DNA of 64,000 nt from Alphaproteobacteria bacterium (GCA_024743195.1 JANSXE010000013.1:1-64000), one strand, 5' to 3'. Counted from the first letter of the stretch, positions 24,984-33,669 are shown. Notes: a model not told the origin generated them from the letters alone. Translations and numbers: made by a program.

Positions 24984-26209
24984 GCCGGCGCCTCGGGCTC
25001 GGCGGCGCCCGCCGCGATCATCCGACGATAGATCTCCGGGTCCGTCGCGCCTTCGCAGCCGAAGCAGAGAACCCGGCTGTCCGGACCCAGCCCGCAACCG
25101 CGCGCCAAGTCCTTCGCCCCCATCAGACCGCTCAGCGCGATCAGCCCCGGGACCGCGGACTCGCCGGCGACGATCTCTCCGCCGCCCGCCTGTCCCTCGG
25201 CGAGGGCCCGCATCATCGGGCCCACCCCACGCTCGCCGATCAGCACGAAATCGTCGGCCCCGCGGGCGAGGATTTCCCACGCGATCAGGGAGGCTTCGCC
25301 GCAGGACAGGCCCGCCATCACCGTCTCCTCGTCGATCCCGACGCTGGCCGCGCGGCCCTGGCGGGCGCTTTCCATCAGACAGGCGGCGCGCTCGGGCTCG
25401 ACGACGATCAGTCTGGGGCGCGCGGGCCCCATGCGCCGCCAAGCCAGCGCCAGAACCGCCGCGGCCACTCCGCCGACGCCGGCTTGAACGACGAGATGGG
25501 TCGGGGCGGCCTCGCCCGCGGCGGCGATCTGATCCAACGCCTCCCCGGCCATGACCGTATAGCCCGCCATGACGGTGCGCGGCAGATCGACATAACCCTC
25601 GAAAGAGGTGTCGGAGACGATCTCCCAGCCGTTCTCCGCCGCCTCGCGCGCGCACTGGCGGACCGAGTCGTCATAGTCCCCGTCGCACCGAACCACCTCG
25701 GCTCCGAGATCGCTGAGCGCCTGCGCGCGCCCGGCGCTGACCCCGGCGTGGATGTAGATGCGGCAGCGGCAGCCCGCCATCCGCGCGCCCCATGCGACGG
25801 AGCGTCCGTGGTTGCCGTCCGTGGCGCTGACCACCGTCAAATCGGCGAGCGCGTTCGCGTGCGCGCCGGACCGGATTTCCGACAGCGGCGGCTCGGCGCC
25901 CGCAGTCGCGCCAAGCCGCCGTTGGGCGAGGCGCAGGACCGCATAGGCGCCGCCCAACGCCTTGAAACTGCCGAGGCCGAACCGCTCCCCTTCGTCCTTG
26001 TACCAGAGCGCGCGAAGGCCCAGCGCCCGCTCCATCCGGTCGAGGCGGCGCAGCGGCGTCGGCGCGTAGCCGGGCCATGTGGAGATTTCCGCCTGCGCGG
26101 CGTCCATCATCGCCGCCGACAGGATCTGGTCGAGCGCCGGGGGATAGGGGCCCGCCGAGGCGGTCCGATGCAGATAACCGCGGATTTCCGCGGCGGGGAA
26201 ACCGTCCAT
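24980..26209 (-). CDS. Diaminopropionate ammonia-lyase-like PLP enzyme
   Basis: A fold-type II PLP enzyme of 409 residues. The ATG at 26209 begins MDGFPAAE; the longer frame upstream is noise. The cofactor lysine is in FGLGSFKALGGAYA. Other DpaL/YgeX landmarks are LWYKDEGERFG, TDGNHGRSVAWGARMAG, WEIVSDTSFEGYVDLP, QAGVGGVAAAVLA and MAGLSCGEASLIAWEIL. The family removes both amino groups from 2,3-diaminopropionate to give pyruvate and ammonia; related members act on other beta-substituted amino acids. It leads an operon with the M24 peptidase and is divergent from an AsnC-type regulator, 115 bases apart. Confidence 0.87.
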   Translation of the reverse strand: MDGFPAAEIRGYLHRTASAGPYPPALDQILSAAMMDAAQAEISTWPGYAPTPLRRLDRMERALGLRALWYKDEGERFGLGSFKALGGAYAVLRLAQRRLGATAGAEPPLSEIRSGAHANALADLTVVSATDGNHGRSVAWGARMAGCRCRIYIHAGVSAGRAQALSDLGAEVVRCDGDYDDSVRQCAREAAENGWEIVSDTSFEGYVDLPRTVMAGYTVMAGEALDQIAAAGEAAPTHLVVQAGVGGVAAAVLALAWRRMGPARPRLIVVEPERAACLMESARQGRAASVGIDEETVMAGLSCGEASLIAWEILARGADDFVLIGERGVGPMMRALAEGQAGGGEIVAGESAVPGLIALSGLMGAKDLARGCGLGPDSRVLCFGCEGATDPEIYRRMIAAGAAEPEAPA

Positions 26210-26267
26210 GTCGGGCCTCGTCCGGTTGGGGTGCGGGTCAGCGCGGTCAGGATAATGGTATGGTCGA

Positions 26268-26311
26268 TCCGATTTTCGGATAACATCGATTGGTTCAGTA
26301 TGAATTTCGGA
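26268..26311. promoter_or_regulatory. Candidate AsnC-type operator between dpaL-like and regulator genes
   Basis: A perfect inverted repeat TCCGA-TTT-TCGGA occupies 26268-26280, and a further TCGGA half-site lies at 26307-26311. The repeated TCGGA elements start 31 bases apart, about three helical turns. Lrp/AsnC proteins bind such phased sites as multimers. The placement directly before the regulator start suits autoregulation and control of the divergent operon. Confidence 0.5.
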
Positions 26312-26324
26312 TGAATGATGCAGG

Positions 26325-26813
26325 ATGAGACGGCTCGACCCCTTTGACACCGCCTTGCTGGCGGCGTTGCAACGCAATGCGCGTCAGACGGCCGACGCGT
26401 TGAGCGCAGCCGTCGGCCTGTCCCCCGCCGCCTGTCAGAAACGCGTGAAGCGCCTGCGCGACGACGGCGTGATCGAGCGGGAGGTCGCGGTGCTGGACCC
26501 GCGCGCCGTCGGACGGCGCATCACCGTGATCGTCGAGGTGTCGCTCGAACGCGAGCGCATCGAATTCCTCGACGCCTTCAAGCGCCGCATGCTGCAGGCC
26601 GAGGAGGTGATGCAGTGCTACTATGTGACCGGCGAGTCGGACTTCGTGATGATTCTCACGGTCCCGGACATGAGCGCCTATGAGGCCTTCACCCGCCGGC
26701 ACTTTTTCGCCGAAGCCAACGTCAGCCGCTTTCGAACGCAGATCGTCATGGATCGGGTGAAAGTCGGCCTCTCCGTCCCGCTCGACGCGGCCGCGAGCGG
26801 GTCGGCGCCTTAA
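26325..26813 (+). CDS. Lrp/AsnC family transcriptional regulator
   Basis: A 162-residue regulator. Residues ~5-60 form the winged helix-turn-helix (LDPFDTALLAALQRNARQTADALSAAVGLSP..CQKRVKRLRDDGVIEREVAVLD). Residues ~65-150 are the RAM/AsnC effector domain with VMQCYYVTGESDFVMILTVPDM. Family members respond to amino acids. It diverges from the dpaL/M24 operon, so a role in sensing diaminopropionate or a relative is the simplest inference. Its stop codon overlaps that of the convergent DUF4863 gene. Confidence 0.93.
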   Translation: MRRLDPFDTALLAALQRNARQTADALSAAVGLSPAACQKRVKRLRDDGVIEREVAVLDPRAVGRRITVIVEVSLERERIEFLDAFKRRMLQAEEVMQCYYVTGESDFVMILTVPDMSAYEAFTRRHFFAEANVSRFRTQIVMDRVKVGLSVPLDAAASGSAP

Positions 26814-27331
26814 GACGCGGGCGCGCCGCCCGTTGCGCCGGAGCCGAGCGAGGCCGTCTGCTCCGTATAGTCGATGGCGCCCTGCGGCAGAAAGAACAGG
26901 ATCCGCACCCGGCCGCCGGTCCCCGCGGGCCAATGCGCGGAGCCCGGCGGGTAGACGGCCCAGCCGCGCGGATTACCGTCGAAACGCCCGCTTTCCTCGG
27001 CCGCCATCACGGCGCAGACCTCGCCATGCGGGTGGCGGTGATGCGGCCCCGTGAAATCGATCAGTTGCACGACGTCGACGCTGAAGTCGGCGCTGTCCGG
27101 GCCGGGCTCGATGACGCGCGCGCCCTTGCGCACCTCCTCGCCGGCGAGGCCCATCCAGCCCGCGTCGATCCCCTCCGCGCAGAGCGCCTCCATGGCCCGG
27201 AACAGATCGCCGTCGGGCGGGAAGCGCCGGTTCAACGCGGCGGCCAGATCCGCATCCCACGGCGCGTCGCGGATCTCCTCGATCACCGGCTGCAGCACGG
27301 CGAGCAGGCGGCGACGATTGGCGTCCATCAT
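26810..27331 (-). CDS. DUF4863 family protein, 4-hydroxylaminobenzoate lyase-like
   Basis: A 173-residue soluble protein with two adjacent ATGs (27331 and 27328). It matches the DUF4863 pattern: an N-terminal helical region, a beta-barrel segment with LIDFTGPHHRHPHGEVCAVMA, and WAVYPPGSAHWPAGTGGRVRILFFLPQGAIDY. The histidine-rich stretch looks like a cupin-style metal site. Characterised relatives are 4-hydroxylaminobenzoate lyases, and the family also accompanies aromatic CoA pathways. No aromatic genes are adjacent, so the function here is uncertain. It lies 13 bases downstream of the SufR-like regulator gene and is likely co-transcribed with it. Confidence 0.75.
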   Translation of the reverse strand: MMDANRRRLLAVLQPVIEEIRDAPWDADLAAALNRRFPPDGDLFRAMEALCAEGIDAGWMGLAGEEVRKGARVIEPGPDSADFSVDVVQLIDFTGPHHRHPHGEVCAVMAAEESGRFDGNPRGWAVYPPGSAHWPAGTGGRVRILFFLPQGAIDYTEQTASLGSGATGGAPAS

Positions 27332-27344
27332 GGCGGGCTCTCCC

Positions 27345-28028
27345 TCAACGCGGCGTCACATGATAGGCGCAGCGCCGCGCGCCGGCCAGGATGTGATCCG
27401 TGCGTTCGATCGCGACCTCCGGGCCAAGCGCTTGACGGAAGACCTCAAGCTCCATCGCACACAGGCCGGTGCAGGCTTTGGCCGCCTGACAGATCGGGCA
27501 GTGATTCTCGATCAACAGCCAGCCTGCGCCGTCCGGCGTCGGTTCGACCTCGGCCATGTAGCCTTCCTCGCTGCGCGCTGCGGCCAGTTCCTCCAGTCGG
27601 CGCTTCAGCGATTTGAACCGCTCGATCCGGCTTCGGTAGGCCGCGACCTGCTGGTCGGCCCGGTCGCGCAGCAGGGCGTCCATCGCCTCCGCGCCGAGCA
27701 CGCGCTTCAAGCTGTCGATCAGCCCGACGCTGAGATCCGCATGGGCGTCCGGAAAGAAGGCGTCGGCCGCCGGCGTGAGACCCCAGAGCTTGGCGGGGCG
27801 ACCGACCGGCTGCGGCGTCGTCTCCGCCGCGACCAGCCCCTCCTCCGCCATGGCGTAGAGATGCTGGCGCACCGCCATGGCGGTGAGGCCGAGTTCTTCG
27901 GCCAGCACGTCGGCGCGCTGCGGCCCCCGCCGCTTGAGAAGCGTCCGGATATGCTGGCGCGTGCGCGCGGCGCGGGCCGGGTTCGCCCGTGTCCGGGCCG
28001 TGGATTGGGTCGCCGTCGACTCCGTCAT
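27345..28028 (-). CDS. SufR-like HTH regulator with cysteine cluster
   Basis: A 227-residue regulator. Residues ~20-90 are a DeoR/ArsR-like winged HTH (LKRRGPQRADVLAEELGLTAMAVRQHLYAMAEEG.., then PVGRPAKLWGLT). The C-terminal half has HCPICQAAKAC, a further Cys in TGLCAMEL and a last one in ARRCAYHV, matching the Fe-S-binding pattern of SufR-type repressors. This suggests redox or iron-sulfur sensing. No suf genes are close by, so its targets may be the DUF4863 gene or remote. The ATG at 28028 is used; the AT-rich upstream DNA looks like promoter rather than coding. Confidence 0.85.
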   Translation of the reverse strand: MTESTATQSTARTRANPARAARTRQHIRTLLKRRGPQRADVLAEELGLTAMAVRQHLYAMAEEGLVAAETTPQPVGRPAKLWGLTPAADAFFPDAHADLSVGLIDSLKRVLGAEAMDALLRDRADQQVAAYRSRIERFKSLKRRLEELAAARSEEGYMAEVEPTPDGAGWLLIENHCPICQAAKACTGLCAMELEVFRQALGPEVAIERTDHILAGARRCAYHVTPR

Positions 28029-28328
28029 GGGTGATTTATAAAGAAATTCATTGAGGAATAAAAGCCGACCGACATCGGATTGCGCAAGAGCCCGCTCGTG
28101 CAAGGCGGCGGTCTCCCATGATCCGGATGCGCGGCGCGTACGCCGACCCGCCCCTCGAGGACGCGGCGGCCAAGCTCGCCAAGTTTGCGAAAGGCCGCGG
28201 CGTCTCCCGCCAGGACCGCAGCGTCTGAGCGCGTTACGCGCGACTTTCTGCGAGGGGGGGCGCGAGCGCTCACCGAGAGGTCGCTGTTCGACCCGCTGAA
28301 CTGGAAACGGGCCGACCGCGGCCCCCGC
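28029..28328. other. Intergenic region between regulator and infA
   Basis: These 300 bases separate the SufR-like gene from infA, both on the minus strand. The first ~35 bases are AT-rich and include the palindrome TTTATAAA (28035-28042). On the minus strand TTGCGC, 17 bases, then CTTTTA form a weak promoter for the regulator. A 36-codon plus-strand frame at 28118-28228 has no recognisable ribosome site or similarity and is not called. No infA terminator was obvious. Confidence 0.45.
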
Positions 28329-28547
28329 CTATTTGTGGCGGAAGGTGATCCGGCCCTTGGTCAGGTCGTAGGGCGTCATTTCGACGTCGACCTGATCGCC
28401 AACCATGACGCGGATGCGGAACTTGCGCATCTTCCCCGCGGTGTGCGCGATGATCTCATGGCCGTTCTCGAGCTCGACGCGGAACATCGCGTTGGGCAGC
28501 TTCTCCTTGACCACGCCCTTGAACTCAATGAGTTCCTCTTTCGACAT
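28329..28547 (-). CDS. infA: Translation initiation factor IF-1
   Basis: A 72-residue S1/OB-fold protein that occupies the ribosomal A site during initiation. The sequence is the standard one: [20 protein letters not shown], then [13 protein letters not shown] and the closing [12 protein letters not shown]. Length is exact. It is a single gene with its promoter in the 256-base divergent gap shared with the CheY-like gene. Confidence 0.98.
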   Translation of the reverse strand: MSKEELIEFKGVVKEKLPNAMFRVELENGHEIIAHTAGKMRKFRIRVMVGDQVDVEMTPYDLTKGRITFRHK

Positions 28548-28803
28548 GAACGCTCCGTTATTGGCTGCACAGAAGGCATCGCTGCAAACGAGGCCGCGGC
28601 GGCGAAATCTCCCCGGCGCCGCGGCGGCGGCTCCCCAAGCGGGCGATGATATGCGCCATATGGCCGATCATGACAAGGCATTCGTCCGGGACGTCCCGGG
28701 CGCGCACCGGCATTGCGCGGTTCAAATGCGCGCCAGCTTGGACTATATAGAAACCGGGTGGGAAGTGGAGTGTCGGCGCCTTGCGCCGGCAAGGATGCGG
28801 TAG

Positions 28804-29331
28804 ATGGCGTACGATCTCTCCGGCGTTTCGGTCCTCGTCATCGAGGACGACAGCCGTATGAAGCAGCTCCTCCGCGAGATTCTGGAGGGGTTCTCCGTGC
28901 GCGCCGTCCGCACCGCCGCGGAGGGTCGTCAGGCGCTCGAGCGCGTCCGGGAGTTCGACCCCGACATCGTCGTCGTCGACCTGCGGATGGAGCCGATCGA
29001 CGGGCTGGACTTCACCCGCATGGTGCGGCGCGGCGAAGGCGGCGTGAACCCCTTCCTGCCGATCATCATGCTGACCGGCCACACCGAGCGGCACCGCGTG
29101 GCCGAAGCGCGCGACGCCGGCGTGACGGAGTTCCTGGCCAAGCCCGTTTCGGCGCAGGCCCTCTACAGCCGGATCGCCGCGATCGTCGAACGCCCGCGGC
29201 CCTTCGTGCGTGCGCCCAGCTTCATCGGCCCGGACCGTCGTCGGCGCAAGGATCCCGGTTATGGCGGCCGCGAGCGCCGCGGCGGGGCCGCGGCCGGGCT
29301 TCTGAGCGAAGCGAACACCGTCGAGATCTGA
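28804..29331 (+). CDS. Single-domain (CheY-like) response regulator
   Basis: A 175-residue cytosolic regulator with a receiver domain at ~8-130 and no DNA-binding output. Acidic pocket residues are in VIEDDSR, the phospho-acceptor Asp in IVVVDLRMEPIDG, the conserved Thr in IIMLTGH and the Lys in FLAKPVS. The tail RPRPFVRAPSFIGPDRRRR followed by a basic Gly/Arg stretch recurs in an alphaproteobacterial CheY-like group. No kinase is adjacent; the orphan kinase at 8638-10668 is a distant candidate. Confidence 0.9.
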   Translation: MAYDLSGVSVLVIEDDSRMKQLLREILEGFSVRAVRTAAEGRQALERVREFDPDIVVVDLRMEPIDGLDFTRMVRRGEGGVNPFLPIIMLTGHTERHRVAEARDAGVTEFLAKPVSAQALYSRIAAIVERPRPFVRAPSFIGPDRRRRKDPGYGGRERRGGAAAGLLSEANTVEI

Positions 29332-29399
29332 CCGCCCCGGCGGACGCCGCTCCGCGGCGCATGGCGGCGTGAAAACCGACGCCGACGCGCCGCGCGCGG

Positions 29400-29738
29400 T
29401 CACCCGGCCTCGGGGGCGCTCGGCGGATTCTCGAAGAAGGGCGCCGCGGTCAGGATCTTGTTTTCCATGTGCTGGACGAAGGGCGTCGCCTCCTTGAGGT
29501 AGGCCTGCCAGTCCGGATCGGCGTTCATCGCCGCCCGGCGCGCCGCGCGCTGGTTCAAATCCTCGTAGGCCCACATGTGCACGATCTGGTTGAGCGGCCC
29601 GATGTCCATGGAGACGTACCAACCGACGGGCTTGCCGAGATGCCGGGACTGCACCGGATACCCCTTCTCCTCATAAACCTTGAGGAACGCCGGCAGCTTG
29701 CCGGGATGAAGCGTATAGGTGCGGTGGTCGATGATCAT
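29400..29738 (-). CDS. NIPSNAP family protein
   Basis: A 112-residue ferredoxin-like alpha-beta barrel protein. MIIDHRTYTLHPGKLPAFLKVYE at the start, GWYVSMDIGPLNQIVHMWAYED in the middle and a terminal helix-strand fit NIPSNAP. Bacterial members often sit beside CoA-ester or carboxylic-acid genes with unclear roles. It starts 49 bases after the acyl-CoA ligase stop on the same strand and is probably its co-transcribed partner. Confidence 0.87.
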   Translation of the reverse strand: MIIDHRTYTLHPGKLPAFLKVYEEKGYPVQSRHLGKPVGWYVSMDIGPLNQIVHMWAYEDLNQRAARRAAMNADPDWQAYLKEATPFVQHMENKILTAAPFFENPPSAPEAG

Positions 29739-29787
29739 GGCCAGAGCTCCCTCATGCGTCTGGAATCGGAGTCGTCCTGCACGGCGC

Positions 29788-31458
29788 TCACTCCGCCGCC
29801 TTCGCGCGGTCGCGCAGCACGAATTTCTGGATCTTGCCGGTGGACGTCTTGGGCAGCGGGCCGAAGACGATGCGGCTCGGCGCCTTGAAGCGCGCCATAT
29901 GCTCCTTGCAGTAGGCGATGACGTCCGCCTCGCCGACGCGCCCCTCCGCCTCCGGCGTGAGCGTGACGAAGGCCATCGGCGTCTCGCCCCATTTCTCGTC
30001 CGGGGCGGCGACCACGGCGGCCTCGACGATGTCGGGGTGCTTGTAGAGGGTTTCCTCCACTTCCAACGATGAGATGTTCTCCCCGCCCGAGATGATGATG
30101 TCCTTGGCCCGATCCTTGATCTCGACATAGCCGTCGGGGTGCATGACCGCGAGATCGCCGGTCGACAGCCAGCCGTTCTTCAGGGCGTCGCGCGTCGCGG
30201 CCGCATTCTTCAGATAGCCCTTCATCACCGTGTTCGAGCGCAGCATCAGCATGCCGATCGTCTCGCCGTCGCGCGGCGTATCCTCGAACGTCTCTGGATC
30301 GGCGACGCGACAGCCGGCCACCGCGACCATGGCGACCCCCTGACGCGCCATCTTGGCGGCGCGCGCCTCCAGGTCCATGTCGTCCCAATCGTCCTGCCAG
30401 GCGCAGACGGTGGAGGGGCCGTAGCATTCGGTCATGCCGTAGAGGTGGGTTACGTTGAAGCCCATCTTCTCCATCTTGGAGATCACCGCAGACGGGGGCG
30501 CCGCCCCGCCGGTCGCCACCTCGACGCGCTGCGGGAAGTCGACCTTCTGCGCCGCCGGCGCATGGATCAGCATGGTCAGCACGATCGGCGCGCCGCACAT
30601 GTGCGTGACGCGATGGTCGCGGATCATCGGGAAGATTTTCGCCGGATCGACCTTGCGCAGGCAGACGTGGGTCCCGCAGGCCGCGGTCACCGCCCAGGTG
30701 TAGGTCCAGCCGTTGCAATGGAACATCGGCAGGGTCCAGAGATAGACCGAGCGCTGCGTCAGATTGAAGGCCATCGCGTTCGACAGCGCGTTCAGATAGG
30801 CGCCGCGATGATGGTAGACCACGCCCTTCGGATTGCCCGTCGTGCCGGAGGTGTAGTTGAGGCAGATCGCCTCCCACTCGTCCGCCGGCAGCGCGATCGG
30901 ATACGCCGGATCGCCGCCTTCGAGAAACGATTCGTACTCGATCTCGCCCAGAAAGACGCCGCCTTCGGCCTCCGCGTCGTCGATGTCGACGATCAGGCCT
31001 GGGGTCGCTGCGGTCTGCTCAAACGCCGCGCCCATCACCGGGCTCAATTCCCGATCGATGAATACGGCCTTGGCCTCCGCGTGCTCCAGAATGAAGGCCA
31101 CCGTGCCGGCGTCGAGCCGCGTATTGATCGCGTTCAGGACCGCGCCGACCATCGGAACCGCGTAATGCGCCTCCAGCAGCGCCGGCGTGTTGAGCGCCAT
31201 GACGCTGACCGTGTCGCCCCGGCCGATGCCGCGCGCGGCGAGCGCGCTCGCGAACCGCCGCACCCGCTCCAGGAACTGCGCGTAGGTGATCCGGCGGTCT
31301 CCATGGATCACCGCCGTGCGGTTCGGGTAGATTCCGGCCGCACGCTCCAGAAAGCTGATCGGCGACAAGGGCACGTAGTTGGCCGGCGTCGGGTCGAGGT
31401 CGCGGTCGTACATCGTCGCGACGCGCGACGCGTCGCTGGAGGGCTCGGAACCGGTCAC
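29788..31458 (-). CDS. Acyl-CoA synthetase (AMP-dependent ligase)
   Basis: An ANL-superfamily enzyme of 556 residues that activates a carboxylate via an acyl-AMP. The GTG at 31458 follows GGGAGACATG; a later ATG at 31413 is possible. The P-loop-like YTSGTTGNPKGVVYHH, the motif GATECYGP-equivalent LYGMTECYGPSTV, STGDLAVMHPDGY and IIISGGENISSLEVEE are all present, with the catalytic Lys in KTSTGKIQKF. It resembles medium-chain and methylmercaptopropionate-type ligases (about 540 residues). The substrate is uncertain. The NIPSNAP gene follows. Confidence 0.9.
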   Translation of the reverse strand: MTGSEPSSDASRVATMYDRDLDPTPANYVPLSPISFLERAAGIYPNRTAVIHGDRRITYAQFLERVRRFASALAARGIGRGDTVSVMALNTPALLEAHYAVPMVGAVLNAINTRLDAGTVAFILEHAEAKAVFIDRELSPVMGAAFEQTAATPGLIVDIDDAEAEGGVFLGEIEYESFLEGGDPAYPIALPADEWEAICLNYTSGTTGNPKGVVYHHRGAYLNALSNAMAFNLTQRSVYLWTLPMFHCNGWTYTWAVTAACGTHVCLRKVDPAKIFPMIRDHRVTHMCGAPIVLTMLIHAPAAQKVDFPQRVEVATGGAAPPSAVISKMEKMGFNVTHLYGMTECYGPSTVCAWQDDWDDMDLEARAAKMARQGVAMVAVAGCRVADPETFEDTPRDGETIGMLMLRSNTVMKGYLKNAAATRDALKNGWLSTGDLAVMHPDGYVEIKDRAKDIIISGGENISSLEVEETLYKHPDIVEAAVVAAPDEKWGETPMAFVTLTPEAEGRVGEADVIAYCKEHMARFKAPSRIVFGPLPKTSTGKIQKFVLRDRAKAAE

Positions 31459-31602
31459 GAATCATGTCTCCCTGTTCTGACGAATGGGCCCGGCGCTCTG
31501 CGCCGCCTCGAGCGGGCCCAGGACGCTTGAGTTTGTCACCGGATCGCCGCATGAGGTCAAGCGGGGCCGGGTCCGCGGGGAAAAGGCGAGGAACGCCGTT
31601 TT

Positions 31603-32967
31603 ATGAGAAGTCAGGGCAGCATCGTGATCGGCGACCCCGAGGCGACGACGGCTGCGGCGCGCGAGGAGGCGCTGGCCGCCGCCGGCTACCGCACGGCCGT
31701 CGCCTGCGACCCGAAGGCGTTGCCGTCGCTCGCCGCCGAGCGTCGACCGGATGTCGCGCTGATCGGCGCGTTCGCCGCTCCCTTCGACGCGCTTGCGCTG
31801 TGCGAGGCGCTGCGGGCCGACCCCGCCACTGCGGCTACGCCCCTCGTGTTGACCGGCGCCGCCGCGTCGGAGATGAGCCCGGAAGCGCGCCGCCGGGCGC
31901 TCGATATCGGGGTCGACGACATGCTGCCGGCGGATTCGGGCGCGCAGGAGCTGCTGGCTCGCCTGCCCCGCCTTGTGCGCGCGGCCGTGATGCAGGCGGA
32001 GCTCGCCCGCCGGGTCGAGACCGCCGCCGCCTTCGGTCGGCGCGTCGATCCGGCCGATTTCTCGCGAGACTATGCGGCCCGTCCCCGCATCATGACCGTC
32101 AGCGAGACCGGCGGGTTGCTGTCCGATCTGCAGCAGGTTCTGTTGTTGGCCGGTTTCCACGCCCTGCCGGAACGCAGCGCCTATCGGGCCGGCGAGCGCA
32201 TCGACGATGAGCGCGTCGACGCCGCCGTCATCGGCCTGGCCGACGCGGCGGACCTGGAGCGCGCGGCGGCGCTCGCCGCGCACATCCGCGCCAACGCCCG
32301 GCTGTTCAACCTGCCGACGCTGATCGTCGGCGAGGCGATCGGCGCCGACGACCGCGCGCGCCTCTACAGCGCGGGCGCCAGCATCGTGTGGAGCGGGCGC
32401 GCGCCGCTCGAAGATCCGGAAGGTCTGACCGCCTATCTCCACATGCTGGTGGCCCGCCAACGCCGGCGCTGGACCCTGCGCGACCCCTTCAAGGCGACGC
32501 TGGGAGCGGAGACCGGCGACGCGGACCTCGCGGGCGTCTACAGCCCGGCGTTCCTGCGCGCGCATCTGGCGCGCCAGATTTCGGACGCGGCCGCGCGCGA
32601 GGCGGATCTGACGGTCGCCGTCCTGCGCATCGACAACATCGCCGGCGTGGAGGAGCGCCATGGCGCCGAGGCCGCGCACGTCCTGATGCAGCAAATGGCG
32701 GATTGGATCGCCGGCATGACGCGCATCGAAGACGCCGTCGGCAGGCTCGATGCGGACAGCTTCGCGCTGCTGCTTCCCGAAACGCCCGCCGACGAGGCGG
32801 AGCGCGTCCTCCAGCGCCTGATCGGCGTGCTGCATCAGTCGGAATTCCACCTGACCGAAGAGGTGATGGAGCCCGCGCGCGTCTGGCCCAGCGCCGGGAT
32901 CGCCGCGCGCCGTCCCGACGACGACGCGGACGCCCAACTGGCCCGCGCGGCGTCCGTGCGCTATTGA
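31603..32967 (+). CDS. PleD-like protein with degenerate receiver and GGDEF domains
   Basis: A 454-residue soluble protein. Residues ~5-130 follow a receiver fold, but where the phospho-acceptor Asp belongs it reads PDVALIGAFA. A second receiver-like unit spans ~160-285, also without a clear acceptor Asp (DAAVIGLAD). Residues ~305-440 follow a GGDEF domain: LAGVYSPAFLRAHL matches the start of the fold, and the active-site loop reads GRLDADSFALLLPE with Asp383-Ala-Asp-Ser-Phe in place of GGDEF. It probably cannot make c-di-GMP. It may act as a scaffold or receptor. It is 30 bases upstream of the FrnE-type gene. Confidence 0.8.
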   Translation: MRSQGSIVIGDPEATTAAAREEALAAAGYRTAVACDPKALPSLAAERRPDVALIGAFAAPFDALALCEALRADPATAATPLVLTGAAASEMSPEARRRALDIGVDDMLPADSGAQELLARLPRLVRAAVMQAELARRVETAAAFGRRVDPADFSRDYAARPRIMTVSETGGLLSDLQQVLLLAGFHALPERSAYRAGERIDDERVDAAVIGLADAADLERAAALAAHIRANARLFNLPTLIVGEAIGADDRARLYSAGASIVWSGRAPLEDPEGLTAYLHMLVARQRRRWTLRDPFKATLGAETGDADLAGVYSPAFLRAHLARQISDAAAREADLTVAVLRIDNIAGVEERHGAEAAHVLMQQMADWIAGMTRIEDAVGRLDADSFALLLPETPADEAERVLQRLIGVLHQSEFHLTEEVMEPARVWPSAGIAARRPDDDADAQLARAASVRY

Positions 32968-32997
32968 AGGGGGTGACGCGCGCGAAAGGAGGGCCAT

Positions 32998-33669
32998 ATG
33001 ACGGGGATGCTGATTGACGTCTTCTCCGACCCGATCTGCCCGTGGTGTTTCATCGGCAAGAAGCGGCTACAGGCGGCGCGCCTCCTCAGGCCGGGCCTCG
33101 ATCTGCGCACCCGATGGCGCGCGTTCCAGCTCAACCCAGACATGCCGCCGGCCGGCATGGAGCGGCAGACCTATCTGAACGTGAAGTTCGGCGGGCCGGA
33201 GCGCGCGCGCGAGCTCTACAGCCACATCGCCCGGGTCGGCCAGGACGTCGGCATCGCCTTCGACTTCGACGCCATCCCGCGCACCCCCAATACGATGGCG
33301 GCGCACCGGCTGATCCGGTTGGCCCAGCAGCCCGAGGTCGACCGGGCGGACGCCCTGGTCGATGCGCTGTTCGACGCCTATTTCCTGGAGGGGCGGGATA
33401 TCGGCGACCGCGCGGTCCTGCTGGCGCTCGCCGAAGGGGTGGGGATCGCGCGGGCCGCCGCCGAAGCGCTGTTCGACGGCGAGGACTTCCGGGACGAAAT
33501 TCGGGCCGAAGATCACTACGCCCGGCGCATCGGGATCGGCGGCGTGCCCTGCTTCATCCTGAACGGCAAATACGCGCTCTCCGGCGCGCAGGAGCCCGAG
33601 AGCTTCCTGCCGCTCTTCGACATGGCCTCGCAAGAGGCGCTCGAGACCGCGCCCCAATCGAGCGGGTGA
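32998..33669 (+). CDS. DsbA-family oxidoreductase, FrnE type
   Basis: A 223-residue thioredoxin-fold protein with no signal peptide, so cytosolic. The redox site CPWC is in FSDPICPWCFIGKKRL (9-24). An inserted helical domain follows, then the cis-Pro loop IGIGGVPCFILNGKYALSGAQ. This pattern fits FrnE-like polyketide/stress oxidoreductases and 2-hydroxychromene-2-carboxylate isomerase relatives; the intact CxxC favours a disulfide role. It follows the PleD-like gene by 30 bases. Confidence 0.92.
   Translation: MTGMLIDVFSDPICPWCFIGKKRLQAARLLRPGLDLRTRWRAFQLNPDMPPAGMERQTYLNVKFGGPERARELYSHIARVGQDVGIAFDFDAIPRTPNTMAAHRLIRLAQQPEVDRADALVDALFDAYFLEGRDIGDRAVLLALAEGVGIARAAAEALFDGEDFRDEIRAEDHYARRIGIGGVPCFILNGKYALSGAQEPESFLPLFDMASQEALETAPQSSG

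Noticed and set aside
28118-28228. 36-codon plus-strand frame between the SufR-like gene and infA
   Set aside because: No clear ribosome site, no recognisable similarity, and too short to judge. Left as intergenic.
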